A stretch of DNA of 64,000 bases from Hydractinia symbiolongicarpus (lineage: Eukaryota; Cnidaria; Hydrozoa; Anthoathecata; Hydractiniidae). Each line of letters starts with the position of its first letter. The stretch's first letter is position 1. The stretch spans positions 27,156,001 through 27,220,000 of the forward strand of contig NC_079884.1 in the NCBI RefSeq assembly GCF_029227915.1, read 5' to 3'. A program made the translations under genes and the position numbers. Positions 54,116 through 64,000 of this stretch are shown piece by piece. A model generated the notes under the pieces. It searched no databases. It was not told where the DNA came from and saw nothing but the letters and a program-made list of their open reading frames with translations.

Positions 54116-56800
54116 TTAACGTTTACTGAAACTTATTCCGCTAAAAAAATAATATTGACAATTTGTTTTTGCTATGACGGAGTAACAGCGGTTTGTAAAC
54201 TCTCTTTTTTTTCAGCTTTGGTTACGGAAAAGTTCCTTTTTGAAAAATATGTGACAGTTGCAACACTATAATGGTGTATGCGCTTTACTTGATTTACGGC
54301 ATACTGCATACCTGTACTAAAGCACCCACCTGACCGTGTGGCACAGTTTACGACTCCTATTAAGCACTCCTCAGGGCGTTCAACGCATGGTCACATATTC
54401 TTTTAATGTTATTACGTGTAATTACTAAAAAAAAACATTAGAAGAATATCAAAAGATTATTTAAAAAGTGAATATTCTTAATGAATATTCTTGTCTATAT
54501 CGGCCTTAATAAATGCCTCCCATTTGTTTTATTTTATAACCATAATATATTGGAGATAAAAAGGTTTTGGTGTAACATAAATGTTTGTGAATAAAAGGAT
54601 GCTTTGGATGCTTTTGAGATATTGCAAATCAAGACTTTAATTTGCATTTGCCACATGTTATTGCGACGAGGCTGTTATGTATTATGTGGTGTAAACTATT
54701 TTGATTGCTCTCAGATTGTCACAGGTTTTCTGAAGTTCTTTGAACATGTAGAACGTTTTTGCTATCACGGCTACGTGAATTTTTATGGTGGCTATGTTGA
54801 ATTTAATAATTTTCTTTTTAAAAAAACCTGTTTTGTCACAAACTATATCTTTTTCTAAAGTACTGATACACTTCAAATTAATGTCTTATAAGTTTCACGT
54901 AAGTCTCAACTACCTCTTTTAACCAAATTTATTGCCAGGATAACTTCGTGTTTAAAGGAAATTAACAGGACTGAGAGGGGTATCTGTTTTCATTAAAAAA
55001 AGACAAAAAATCTAAGCTTGTTGTGGTAGCTGATAAACAAATAAAACTTAATAATTTTTCAAAATTTTATTGATAAATGAATAAATCTTTATTATCAAAT
55101 CTCAGTTTTAAGGTTTCAGTGTGTTTAATGGTATAAAGCTGTATCCAAACAAAGGTTAGCTAGCCTAAAAAATGTTTACATTTTAACGCATTTCGCCCTA
55201 GTCCTAATTCAAAAAAAAAAAAAAATTCAGACATGCGCAGTCTGAATTTCCGAAATATTTCCCGCTGAAACAGCCGTGGACTGTTTTCAACTTATTTGTA
55301 CTACTGACACGCAGGGCTTGGTTTCCATGACATTCGCGTGCGTTTTGGACACTTTCATTGACTAGGAATAGCTTAACTCTACCATCTTTTATTTTTTTAA
55401 ACTTCTAAATTTTGTCATCTATCCCTGTTTTCCGAGGAACACAAATAAGAACTTTAAGCTCAAAAATATTTTTAAAAAAGCACATCTAGCCTCTGCTAAA
55501 ATTTATCGCTTCACCAAATTACGTTAAAACAGTAACCAAGGTACGCTAGTATATTTTTGGAAATACAATGCCTTCTTTTCTATAAAAAAGACTTAAAGCT
55601 CGTTTGAGTAATGTTTATATCAAAAAAGAATGATTTGGATAAATTTTTAGAAAACTGAATGATTCAGCCAGTAGAGAGACTTTTAGTCAACAACAGCAAC
55701 CTAGTCTTTACTAGTTATGTTTTTTGCGGATATTCTTTAGATCCAATGTTTACGATTTCTAAAACTAAAATAAATAATTCTAACACTAAAATACTATTTC
55801 ACCTCAAACAGATCCCCCTCCCTTCCAAATATTTAAGCGCAAAATGTTTTCAGATCTACGAACGTGATTTATGGTTTCTTAACTAATACTTTAAATTTGT
55901 AGGCATTAACGGTAGAATAACTGAGAGGTTGAAATATGCGGCGGAATAACAGAAAAGCGGAAATAATAGATTAAATACTGTATTTGGGAATTAATTTTAA
56001 TTTTTTTTTGTTTTGTTTTGCCCCGATTTGTGTTTTGGGAATTAGTATTCTTTTGCACTTTAATACATTTTTTATTTTTTGGTTTTGTTTAACCACGACA
56101 AATAAATTTACAATTAAAACTTGTCTCTTTCCCTTTACACCATGTGCGTGTTTACTTCATTTTTACCTTTGTGTAAAATCGCTTTAACATTTCCGCAGTG
56201 TACTGTGAACAAACGTACACTTCATAACAGTCCAGGTGATCTAAAGATAAGTTTTTCTCGCATGCTTTCCATTTATAAAATTCATATTTTTTTTACATTA
56301 AAACCCAAGCGTACATTTTTAGTTTAATGACTTTTCGCATTTATTATAACTACCCAGTAAGGAATTAATAATGACATTGTATCTTATGCATGTGGGAATT
56401 TCATACCACGTTTACTGAGATTTCATGATATTTTAAGAAAAGAAATTAATTAACCAGAACGATTAATTTCTACGCCATATCGATAAGCCACGTTGACCTA
56501 GACAGAAAAGTTTCTGAAGTAAAAAATAAAAAAATTACCAACGTTGGCTGGGTAAAAGTTTGTAGTAGCTGATGGTAAGTTGCGTTTTTTTAGTAACTAT
56601 TATCATTCTTTTATTTACCTGATTCAAAGAACGCTGCATTTGTTTTTAATTTATTTATAGACTGACAAGTATTTTATAGAGAGGTGGAAAGATCAATCGT
56701 GGGAGAGAATACTGGATTGCTGTATGATTTTTTTTTACATTTTAATATAATACGTATCGTGTGCAATGAACCCGAGGCCTAAATATTCAGACGTTTTACA
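54116..56800. other. Non-coding stretch
   Basis: No gene or element recognised in 2.7 kb. Short AT-rich open frames exist, but none has a convincing composition. Confidence 0.5.
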
Positions 56801-56870
56801 TAAGAATACCGTGGCTGAATTGGACAAACTAGATTCTAGTTCATAACTGGCGGCAAAACTCGCGCTAAAA

Positions 56871-57149
56871 CTCGCGGCCGCGACTTATAACTAGCGGCCG
56901 CGACTTATAACTAGCGGCCGCGTGTTTTGCCGCCAGTTGTATTTTTTCTGGTCCTGATTTTAATACGTGTTGTTGTAAAAACTTTCGGCACAACTCGCGA
57001 CCGCTACTTATAACTAGCGGCCGCGACTTATAACTAGCGGCCGCAACTTGTAACTAGCGGCCGCGTGTTTTTCCGCCAGTTGTGCTTTTCCGGTCCCGAA
57101 TTTAATACGTGTTTTTTTTTAAAAACTTTTGGTGCAACTAGCGGCCGCG
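56871..57149 (+). repeat. Left GCGGCCGC array
   Basis: Units of the type ACTTATAACTAGCGGCCGCG: seven exact GCGGCCGC sites and one variant, in two clusters separated by a longer spacer. Confidence 0.9.
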
Positions 57150-57222
57150 ACTTTATGAAAATTGAGAACATGCCTAAATAAAAAATAGTGTTCAGTATCA
57201 GCCACTATTCATTCAAGTAGGT

Positions 57223-57834
57223 ATGTCTGACAAATTTCTTCCTTCGACACATCCTGGCACATTGCAGGAACTTGTTTGTTATTACCATGGCATACATTCT
57301 AAACTTAAATACAAGGATATATGTTCCATAATTGTTAGTCATCACAAGAAGAATGTTTCCATGTCTCAAATGAAAGCTATATTGAAGAGCAATGGATTGA
57401 ACAGAAAAAAAAATGTGTCTGAAAACATTCTAAAGGGTGTCATTGAAAATGAATTGCAAACATCATTGTCTAAAGTTGGATACCGTCAAATGACCGAAAA
57501 TGTCTGCATGAAATATGGATTTTGTGTGTCAAAAGAAGATGTACGTCGGGCTATTAAAGAAGTTGACCCGGAAGGCGTGGAGAGTCGAAAATATAATACA
57601 ATCAAAAGAAGAACATACTGGTCTCTTGGTCCCGGCGATGTATACCATCTGGACGGAAATTATAAGTTGAAGAGATGGGGGTTTTGCATTCACGGATGTG
57701 TGGATGGATTCAGCAGGAAGTTTTTGTGGCTGGTCGTTGCGTCTTCAAATAATGACCCGCTAATTATTGGTAATTATTATCTGCAATGTATCAACCACTA
57801 TAAGTTTTGTCCTCGATTACTGCGATCTCTTTGA
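57223..57834 (+). pseudogene. Integrase-core-like transposase, truncated
   Basis: The frame begins MSDKFLPSTHPGTLQELVCY. An HTH-like region follows (KDICSIIVSHHKKNVSMSQM), then VGYRQMTENVCMKYGF, VDPEGVESR and GPGDVYHLDGNYKLKRWGFC, GCVDGFSRKFLWLVVASSNN. The last segments match the rve-like 'integrase core' found in many animal genomes; HLDG holds the first catalytic Asp and VDGFSRK is diagnostic. The frame ends at CPRLLRSL, where the motif R-x-D-x-G-T-E-N with the second Asp is expected. The second half of the catalytic domain is missing, and the 3' end of the opposite gene begins there. Confidence 0.7.
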
Positions 57835-58370
57835 ACAATAATGTGGCGTGGAGACATTTGGATCAACCGTTTAAATTTAAACCGTTCCAACGCACACTTC
57901 AAAAAATCCATTTCACTCACATCTTTCTCTTCAACATTGTTTTGATTTAATTCAAAATCAGCTGGAATATCATTTGCCAAAAAGCGGTCAACTTCATCAT
58001 CACCAAAAACTTCAGAGTTAATTTCATTACTTGTTTGACACACTGGTGGTTGGTTAAGACTAGGAGACCCTATGGAATGTCTAAATCTTATAGGGCGTTG
58101 CACATATCTTAAAGAAAAATGACTTATTCTAGCTTCTCGTAATGCGGCATTGTTTTCAGGATGGATTTCGGGTTCTTCCTCAACATCCCCTTCTTCTGCA
58201 ACTATTTCATCTTCAACAACAATAACACTGTTGCTATGATCTTCCAAGTGAGAATGTGTTTCTCGATTCTGCTTTTCTTGGTCTGCTGATAAACTAGCCT
58301 GATACTCCAAATTCTGCTCACATCGAATACAGCTAATATACGTACAGGAGCAAACTTGACAAATGTTACC
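57798..58370 (-). CDS. Passenger gene of the 3.1 kb element, last exon
   Basis: After a TCACTATTAG acceptor (58371-58380) the exon starts with a tight Cys cluster, GNICQVCSCTYISCIRCEQN, possibly zinc-binding. A very acidic region follows (VVEDEIVAEEGDVEEEPEIH), then a less biased tail ending RDRSNRGQNL. Its last 37 bases overlap the end of the opposite transposase frame. No known domain recognised. Confidence 0.55.
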   Translation of the reverse strand, partial: GNICQVCSCTYISCIRCEQNLEYQASLSADQEKQNRETHSHLEDHSNSVIVVEDEIVAEEGDVEEEPEIHPENNAALREARISHFSLRYVQRPIRFRHSIGSPSLNQPPVCQTSNEINSEVFGDDEVDRFLANDIPADFELNQNNVEEKDVSEMDFLKCALERFKFKRLIQMSPRHIIVQRDRSNRGQNL

Positions 58371-58575
58371 CTAATAGTGAAAAACAAAACATGAATATGT
58401 ATATATATATATATATATATATATCGAAAATTATTGTTAACATTTATATATATTCAAAATATTTTGTTGGTGTCATCCTTATATTAATAACTTTTTACCT
58501 ATTACATAAGCCATTATGCACAGACAAAAGGCTGTAAAAGAGTTTATATATAAAATAAATAACATCATTTATCAC

Positions 58576-59360
58576 CTTTTCCTCAACTTCAATATCTGCA
58601 AATGTCTCAAAATCTCCATCACTTTCGTCACTTGGAATTTGAGATATCTTCAAAAACGAATCCAGTGTGAAAGAACTGTAACTTTTTGGATAATAGAGAT
58701 ATAACAGAATTGCTTTCTTTTTTTCTTTCTGTGATAAAGCATATTGTTCTAAGTTTTTAAAAGTACTCTCCATCTTTTTCCCATTATACTTAGCTAAGAA
58801 TGTTTTTACTCTGTCTGGCACGTTGTATAAATTACGAGCTATAGTATGCATCTCTTCGTAAGTGCACATACGTTTGCAGTCGATGCTGTGAGATTTGTTT
58901 CTTTTAGCCACATAACATTTCTTTTCGTAACACTTTAACCCAAATGTCACTTTATATACCTCAAGAACTCTAATTTGCCTATTTTTCGAATCAATGCCAA
59001 TGGTTTTTTTTCAATTGGTGTTTTAATTCTTCAGCCCTTTGTTCATATGATTTAATGGTGTTGGAAGTGGCAGTGAATTCTTGTTTGTATGCTAAAATGT
59101 CTCCATAAACGAGACCCATTTCTAACAGTTTTGCATCTGTGACATCAGAAGCGACATTGTCGTCAATTTTGTAGCAAACAAACGATGGCAGAAGATAATC
59201 CAAGCTTCTGGATTTTAGAAAGTGTTGAATCTACAAAGTAATATGTAGGGATAAAAAATAAATAAAGATTTTATACTCAATTACAAACAGAAGCAAAAAA
59301 AACAGCTCATTTTATTACCTTGCTGTAGTTGTCGTTATCGACCACAACATTAGCTGCCAT
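58576..59360 (-). CDS. Passenger gene of the 3.1 kb element, 5' exons
   Basis: Exon 1 is 59360-59319 (MAANVVVDNDNYSK) and ends AAG|GTAATA. Exon 2 starts at 59229 after TTTGTAG and reads IQHFLKSRSLDYLLPSFVCY, VASDVTDAKLLEMGLVYGDI, a SAM-domain-like pattern, then a short coiled coil (SYEQRAEELKHQLKK). A run of eight As near 59010 carries a one-base frame change. Beyond it the protein continues (IGIDSKNRQIRVLEVYKVTF, CKRMCTYEEMHTIARNLYNV) to a donor at 58575. The frameshift could be a real mutation or an error in the homopolymer. Confidence 0.6.
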
Positions 59361-59410
59361 GTTTGTTTATGTTTAAAAACGTGCACAGAAGCATTTTGTT
59401 TAAGCCCAGT

Positions 59411-59846
59411 GTTATAAGTCGCGGCCGCTAGTTATAAGTCGCGGCCGCTAGTTATAAGTCAAGGCCGCTAGTTATAAGTCGAGGCCGCTAGTTATAAGTC
59501 GCGGCCGCTAGTTATTAGTCGCGGCCGCTAGTTACGTTTATAAGTCGCGGCCGCTAGTTATTAGTCGCGGCCGCTAGTTACGTTTATAAGTCGCTGCCGC
59601 TAGTTATAAGTAGCGGCCGCCAGTTAAAAGTAGCAGGCCGCCAGTTATAAGTCGCGGCCGCTAGTTATAAGTCGCGGCCGCGCTTAACAAGATAACAATT
59701 TACAGAACACAGCCATAGAATTTAATTCTTTTACGGACCAGATCCCGTCTATTTCTGGCGGTAGAACAAGCGGCCGCGACTTATAAACGAAACACGCGGC
59801 CGCTAGTTATAACTTGCGGCCGCAAGTTATAAGTCGCGGCCGCGAG
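59411..59846 (+). repeat. Right GCGGCCGC array
   Basis: Units of the type AGTTATAAGTCGCGGCCGCT, the complement of the left units: about 13 exact GCGGCCGC sites and four one-base variants (for example AAGGCCGC, CAGGCCGC). Confidence 0.9.
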
Positions 59847-59916
59847 TTTTACCGCTAATTTTGCCGCCAGTTATGAACTAGAATCTAGTTTGTCCAATTC
59901 AGCCACGGTATAAGAA

Positions 59917-60295
59917 ACATTTGAGCATTATAAATACTTGACCACGACTTGGAAAATAAAACAAATTTTTCTTAAACTTTCCGTTGTGGCACATTTTTTT
60001 CTTTTTCTTTTTTCTTTTTTTATTTCATGAATATTTATACAGAATGGGAACTTCAGTCATATATACACAAACACTATGTACAGTAAAATTCCAATTAACG
60101 TTCGTCCTGTTGGTATAAAAATAGTGAATTTAAATATATGGTAAAAAAAATAGTAAAATTAGTTAAAAACAAACTGAGAATGTGTAAGTGACGATGAAAT
60201 TAAAGGGGAGTGAGAAGATAAATTAAAAAAGACTAAGAAGATAAATTGCAATTTCCACTTCGTGAAAAAAAAGAAAAACATAGTGGTCAATAAAA
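59917..60295. other. Non-coding stretch
   Basis: AT-rich; nothing recognised. Confidence 0.5.
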
Positions 60296-60571
60296 TTAAA
60301 ATGTTGAAACAGACTTTTTAAAATCTAAGATATTGGTAATATGATGTATATATAAACGTACTATTGTACAAAGCACCGCCTGCAAAGTAGGCCTAGCGAC
60401 TTCCATCTTTACTGAAGGTAATTTGATGCTAGAAAAATTATTTCTTGTATTTATAGAATGAGCTGTAATATCAAAATATGTGTTCAAAATTTCACATCCT
60501 AATTCACTATTAAGACATTTTTTAACAAAAACAACACATTCTTGCTTTCGTAACAATGCTGGATGAACCAA
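60296..60571 (-). pseudogene. LINE reverse transcriptase C-terminal remnant
   Basis: The 91-residue frame has the pattern of a LINE tail: a short helix (ECVVFVKKCLNSE), HSINTRNNFSSIKLPSVKME with the 'NTRNN' motif common in such tails, then ILDFKKSVS. No other part of the element is visible upstream. Confidence 0.45.
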
Positions 60572-61340
60572 TTTACCATTTTAATCCCTGCGTGGGTTTT
60601 AAATTTTTACAATATCAAGTATTTACCTGACTCAAATCTTGTTCTCGCTAGGTGCTATAGGAAATGTTGCAGCTAGTTACAAAAGCTAAAACAAAAACGA
60701 AGACGTGTATATCTTGAATTACATTTTCAAGCAATTTGTCGCCGAATTCCGTTCTTGAAGTAATTTGTTCAATGAGTTTCTATGTCTTCCACTTTTGGCT
60801 TTATTTATTAAAACTATTTTGTTGTTGGAAAAGAAAATACGTTAAGGAGATAAAAAAAATGCCAGAACTCAAACGGAGCAGTACTTATTTTACAACAGCC
60901 AGTTTTCGTTTAACAATATTCAATGTGTCTTCTTTATAAAACCCGTTTTGGCACCAAATGCACTATGAATCTTGCAGTTAGGTGAAAAAATGAAACACAA
61001 ACAAAGTAATGTAGTGTCTTCATCTCCAATGTGTTTTTTGTAAGGTGTCGTAAAACGCAGAATGATACACAACTTTACATTCAATCCATGTGATCAGGCG
61101 TGATAACGATTTAAAGTCTTTTACTCAAATCAACATGTGAATGTGTTGAGTTGGCCCCTTCTGAAACTCGAATTGCTAAAATATAAAATTCACATTCGCT
61201 TGGTCTGTATAAAAAAGATCATAAACTTGCTTTCAACATCAAGGATATGTTTCCATCTCCAATTGATGATTACAGCAGATTCCTCCCCCCCCCTCCCCCC
61301 CCTAGCAACTTGTAGGAGGACATGAACAATTTTTTATCAC
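60572..61340. other. Non-coding stretch
   Basis: No gene recognised. A C-rich tract lies at about 61285-61305. Confidence 0.5.
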
Positions 61341-61641
61341 ATAGTGACTTGGCTTTATAGTAATAGTAATAATTTATTCATCAATAGACAAAAAGTACAT
61401 GATTTTATAGAAAAATTATTTTATAAGTATTGTTGTAAATTGCCTATTGAAAGGAGATCACCACAAAGCAAAATAGCTTAAATGAAAATAGTGACCAAAG
61501 AAACAGGACATCACAAATAGGACAAAGTACAAAGACAGGACTGGGACTAATACAAAACACAAAGGTAGGAAGGCACAAGGCATAATGTAAAAAATACGGA
61601 GGCTGATACAGTTATAAAATGTAATAAATCTTAGTAGCTCT

Positions 61642-62315
61642 TTAAGAAATGCTCAAATAGAATAGGTTTGATCTACATTTTTGTACCTCATTCCACGATT
61701 TTAAAGAGTGAAATCTGATAGACTTTTTCCCAAATGATGTTGAAAAAACAAAAGGTAATTTTAAAAGCCCTTGTTGATCAGCACGAGTATGTTGATCATG
61801 AGAAAAGTTAATGGACAAAGTATTTTTGATAGTGTCAGGAAGGCTATTATGAGCTAAGTTGTACAGAAAAATAATATTTTGCATAGAGGTCATGTCGGGA
61901 AACTTGAGAAGTCCGAGATTGGAGTAGAGTGAACTGATTGGTGGGTAGGAAGTTCCAAAAGAAATGAGTCAATACGATGTGTACGATAACTTTTTTGCCC
62001 CCAAACTTGTGAACAGTATAAAATACGTGAATAAAAGATGGCATAGTAAATCAGCAGGAGTATATTTTGAGGGACAAGGTGACAGATTTTGGCTAGAGCT
62101 CCATTAGCTTTCTTAAGACTAATAATGGTATTATTAATTTTTGATTTCCAGCTTAGGTCAGAGTCTAGAATGATTCCAAGATATTTGACTTGATCACTGG
62201 GATAGATTTTAGTACCATTAACATTTAATTTAAAGTTGAAATGAAGTGGCTTAAAAGGACTTTTGAAAATAACAATATTCGGTCTTTGTTTTGTTGAGAG
62301 AAATCTTATTGGCAT
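61642..62315 (-). pseudogene. LINE reverse transcriptase, C-terminal domain
   Basis: Two overlapping frames: the first (62315-61890) with VKYLGIILDSDLSWKSKINN and YSRILYCSQVWGQ, the second (61893-61642) with NIIFLYNLAHNSLPDTIKNT and SIRFHSLKSWNEVQ. These are typical thumb and tail motifs of LINE proteins, joined by a frameshift near 61890-61920. Confidence 0.75.
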
Positions 62316-62640
62316 TAAGCAAATGACATAGGAGTTTAAGATCTATATTTAAATGCTTGGCGAGTTGTTTACGCGATTTACTGATGTGCAGCATGTTGGT
62401 GTCGTCAGCAAAAAGGTGAACTAAAGAATAATTGATAGCAAAATGAAGATCATTTATGTACACTAAAAATAAAAGTGGACCAAGTACAGACCCCTGTGTT
62501 ACACTATGATTGATAAATTTCTGAGAGATAATAATTTTTTCAGTAAGATTTCATGATCAACTGTATCAAAAGCTTTTTGCAAATCAATAAATACACCCCA
62601 AGCAAAGAGATCATTGTCAAGAGCATCCATAATTCTTGAG
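62251..62640 (-). pseudogene. LINE reverse transcriptase, palm domain
   Basis: Motifs A (IDLQKAFDTVDH), B (QGSVLGPLLFLVYIND) and C (FADD) are recognisable; the last two are in one frame (to 62251), motif A in another. The FADD pair provides metal-binding Asp residues. After it come HLNIDLKLLCHLLNANKISL and NKTKTEY, also typical. Confidence 0.75.
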
Positions 62641-62910
62641 TGATGTTTTGGTTTGTAGTAAAAAATTCCCTGTAAAAATTATTTTTGCTTAATCTACATA
62701 AAGTGACAATTTTGTTTCTATATATTTTTTAAACGTATCAAGTAGGATAGACTTTAGAGAGGGATTTTTTTTTCTTTTAGAAATTTATGTAGTTCATCAC
62801 GTTTTCTGATGGAAGTAAGAATACCGTTTGTTATCCATTTTTTATGATTGAATTTTTTTTATATTTGTTGGAATGTTTTTTAAAAGGAACACAGTCTTTT
62901 AAAGTAGAAT

Positions 62911-63474
62911 CTATAAAATTATAGAAATTATTAAAAGATTTAGATGGGTTATTGTCATCAAGGCATAGTAAGTTATCCCAATCAACATAGAAGTTTTCAA
63001 AATAAATTTGTTATGGTCAAATTTTTTCCAATCAGGAGCAGGTGGTTTATCATTTGGTGGACCTGAAGCAAAATTGTTTTTGTTAAGAATTAAAAAATGA
63101 GGGAAGTGGTCTGAAATTGATGAAATGAGGTTACCAGATATGGATGTATGTTCGTTAGAATCATGGAATATATTATCAATTAAAGTGCTAGTGTTCTTGG
63201 TGACTCTAGTGGGTAAAGTAACAGATGAAAAAAGGGAGAATGAAAAAATTGCATCCAAAAAATTTGATATATTTGTATCAGAATCATATAATCTAACTAT
63301 AAAGTTCTTAATCTTAGGTTGGACTATCTCAACAAAAACTGATTCCAACTCAGAGGATTTATATCCGAGAAGGTCTAGGTCTGGCTGTGCAAAATAATTA
63401 TGCTTATTTGAGAAATATAAGAGCACCACATTTACTGCTTTCGGTAAGGGTATGATTAAATGTGAATCCTTCAA
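62911..63474 (-). pseudogene. LINE endonuclease, C-terminal part
   Basis: The 187-residue frame includes FLDAIFSFSLFSSVTLPTRV, NTSTLIDNIFHDS and ISSISDHFPHFLILN. SDH with following hydrophobic strand is the final catalytic Asp-His motif of exonuclease-endonuclease-phosphatase enzymes. The first half of the domain is missing. It ends just where a linker to the RT should continue. Confidence 0.75.
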
Positions 63475-64000
63475 GGTTACAGTTTATAATAGGAGTAGTG
63501 GATTTAAAACCAGTTAATGTGTTCTCTATTACACTGAAATTATGCCCAAGCTCACAAAAAAGAATATTAAGTTCTTTGAGAAGTTATATTTATAGATAAA
63601 ATATGGAAAAACACATCAAATTGAAATTATGAGAAATGAAATTACAAGAGCTATAGTACTTACAGTTAACTCCTCCTAAGATGTCATTGGAGCTTTTGGT
63701 GACAAGACTGTTAAGTTGCGAGAGGACTTTTTCCTTTCGACAGAAGATGTTAAACAACTATGTGATAATGGTGTAGATATCTCAACAAAAAAAAGAGCAC
63801 CGATCATTATTTATTTCACAAAACGGCCCGGTGATTAGAATTGACCGATCCATGGCAAATCCTATAAGGATAATTTATCATATTTGAAAACCTAGCTATA
63901 GCTAGCAGCTAGCTAGCTATAACACAAAAAACAAACAAACACAAAAGCTCTCAAAATTGATTTAGAAAAACAAAGAAAATCAAACAACTAATCAGGTGCA
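63475..64000. other. Non-coding stretch at right edge
   Basis: No gene recognised. An AGCTAGC-rich block sits near 63900. Confidence 0.5.

Larger units (their letters stand above)
56807..59910 (+). mobile_element. 3.1 kb DNA transposon with GCGGCCGC arrays
   Basis: The ends are inverted repeats of about 52 bp starting TACCGTGGCTGAATTGGACA, and a 6 bp target duplication TAAGAA flanks the element (56801-56806 and 59911-59916). Inside each end is an array of a 20 bp unit containing GCGGCCGC, in opposite orientation at the two ends. One gene on each strand converges at about 57.8 kb. The integrase-like core and 6 bp duplication suggest an IS3EU-like or related group; this is tentative. Confidence 0.85.
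61340..63474 (-). mobile_element. LINE with endonuclease and reverse transcriptase (decayed)
   Basis: On the minus strand: an APE-type endonuclease C-terminal part (63474-62911), RT motif A GVFIDLQKAFDTVDHEI (about 62540-62630), motif B VTQGSVLGPLLFLVYIND (about 62455-62510), motif C HLFADDTNML (about 62400) and a C-terminal domain (62315-61642). Parts between the endonuclease and motif A appear deleted. Domain order places it in the jockey/CR1/I-like group of non-LTR retrotransposons. The 3' untranslated part reaches about 61340. Confidence 0.75.

Noticed and set aside
59411-59846. Regularly repeated 20 bp units resembling a CRISPR array
   Set aside because: There are no unique spacers of constant length. 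The units are near-contiguous, lie inside a eukaryotic transposon and mirror an array at its other end.

Overview
The window is eukaryotic and AT-rich. It shows spliced genes with GT-AG introns, long non-coding stretches, microsatellites and many families of animal-type transposable elements. The mixture (Penelope-like, pogo/Tigger-like, Helitron, jockey/CR1-like LINEs, a SINE with a GATG tail, and unclassified DDE elements) fits an invertebrate, with a cnidarian such as a hydrozoan most plausible. No single marker gene proves the taxon. Only one locus, an orphan gene near 45.4-46.3 kb, looks like an ordinary host gene. Most other coding sequence is mobile-element derived and much of it is broken.

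Layout. 1-1.73 kb: N-terminal half of a Helitron Rep-helicase (minus strand, runs off the left edge). 2.1-8.0 kb: two tandem ubiquitin-specific-protease (USP) copies, each followed by the same structured 3' repeat. The second copy is split by a 2.8 kb Mutator-like DNA transposon. 8.10-10.86 kb: a complete pogo/Tigger element whose transposase intron contains an antisense HIRAN-domain gene. 11.48-11.67 kb: a fold-back MITE. 12.3-16.1 kb: a second, longer Helitron copy with its Pif1-type helicase. 17-18.5 and 30.2-31.7 kb: two diverged arrays with a period near 100 bp. 19.49-28.67 kb: a composite Penelope-like insertion (two nearly identical tandem copies, an inverted fragment and a 326 bp tandem duplication) bounded by a 24 bp target duplication. 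28.8 and 49.6 kb: two copies of a SINE tail. 31.9-34.1 kb: a Helitron N-terminal fragment split by a LINE. 35.5-44.4 kb: an 8.9 kb TTAA-flanked element with about 1.05 kb inverted arms, a decayed multi-exon DDE-like gene and a 3 kb nested insert. 45.0-46.4 kb: orphan gene with TATA box, 5' UTR intron and poly(A) signal. 46.8-52.9 kb: repeats of a Helitron-like non-autonomous family plus an (ATTT)n tract. 53.2-54.1 kb: a USP-tail fragment, a perfect palindrome and a degenerate tandem repeat. 56.8-59.9 kb: a 3.1 kb transposon with a 6 bp target duplication, arrays of GCGGCCGC-containing repeats in inverted orientation at both ends, an integrase-like gene and a convergent four-part passenger gene. 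60.3-63.5 kb: LINE remnants.

Most notable candidates: (i) the pogo element carrying an intronic antisense HIRAN gene and a PCNA-box-like C-terminus; (ii) a roughly 165 nt RNA fold downstream of both USP copies, supported by compensatory changes between the copies; (iii) a Penelope-like element with a separate ORF1 and no GIY-YIG endonuclease; (iv) the TTAA element with kilobase-long arms; (v) the transposon with GCGGCCGC arrays. All calls come from reading the sequence by eye. No database search or folding program was run.
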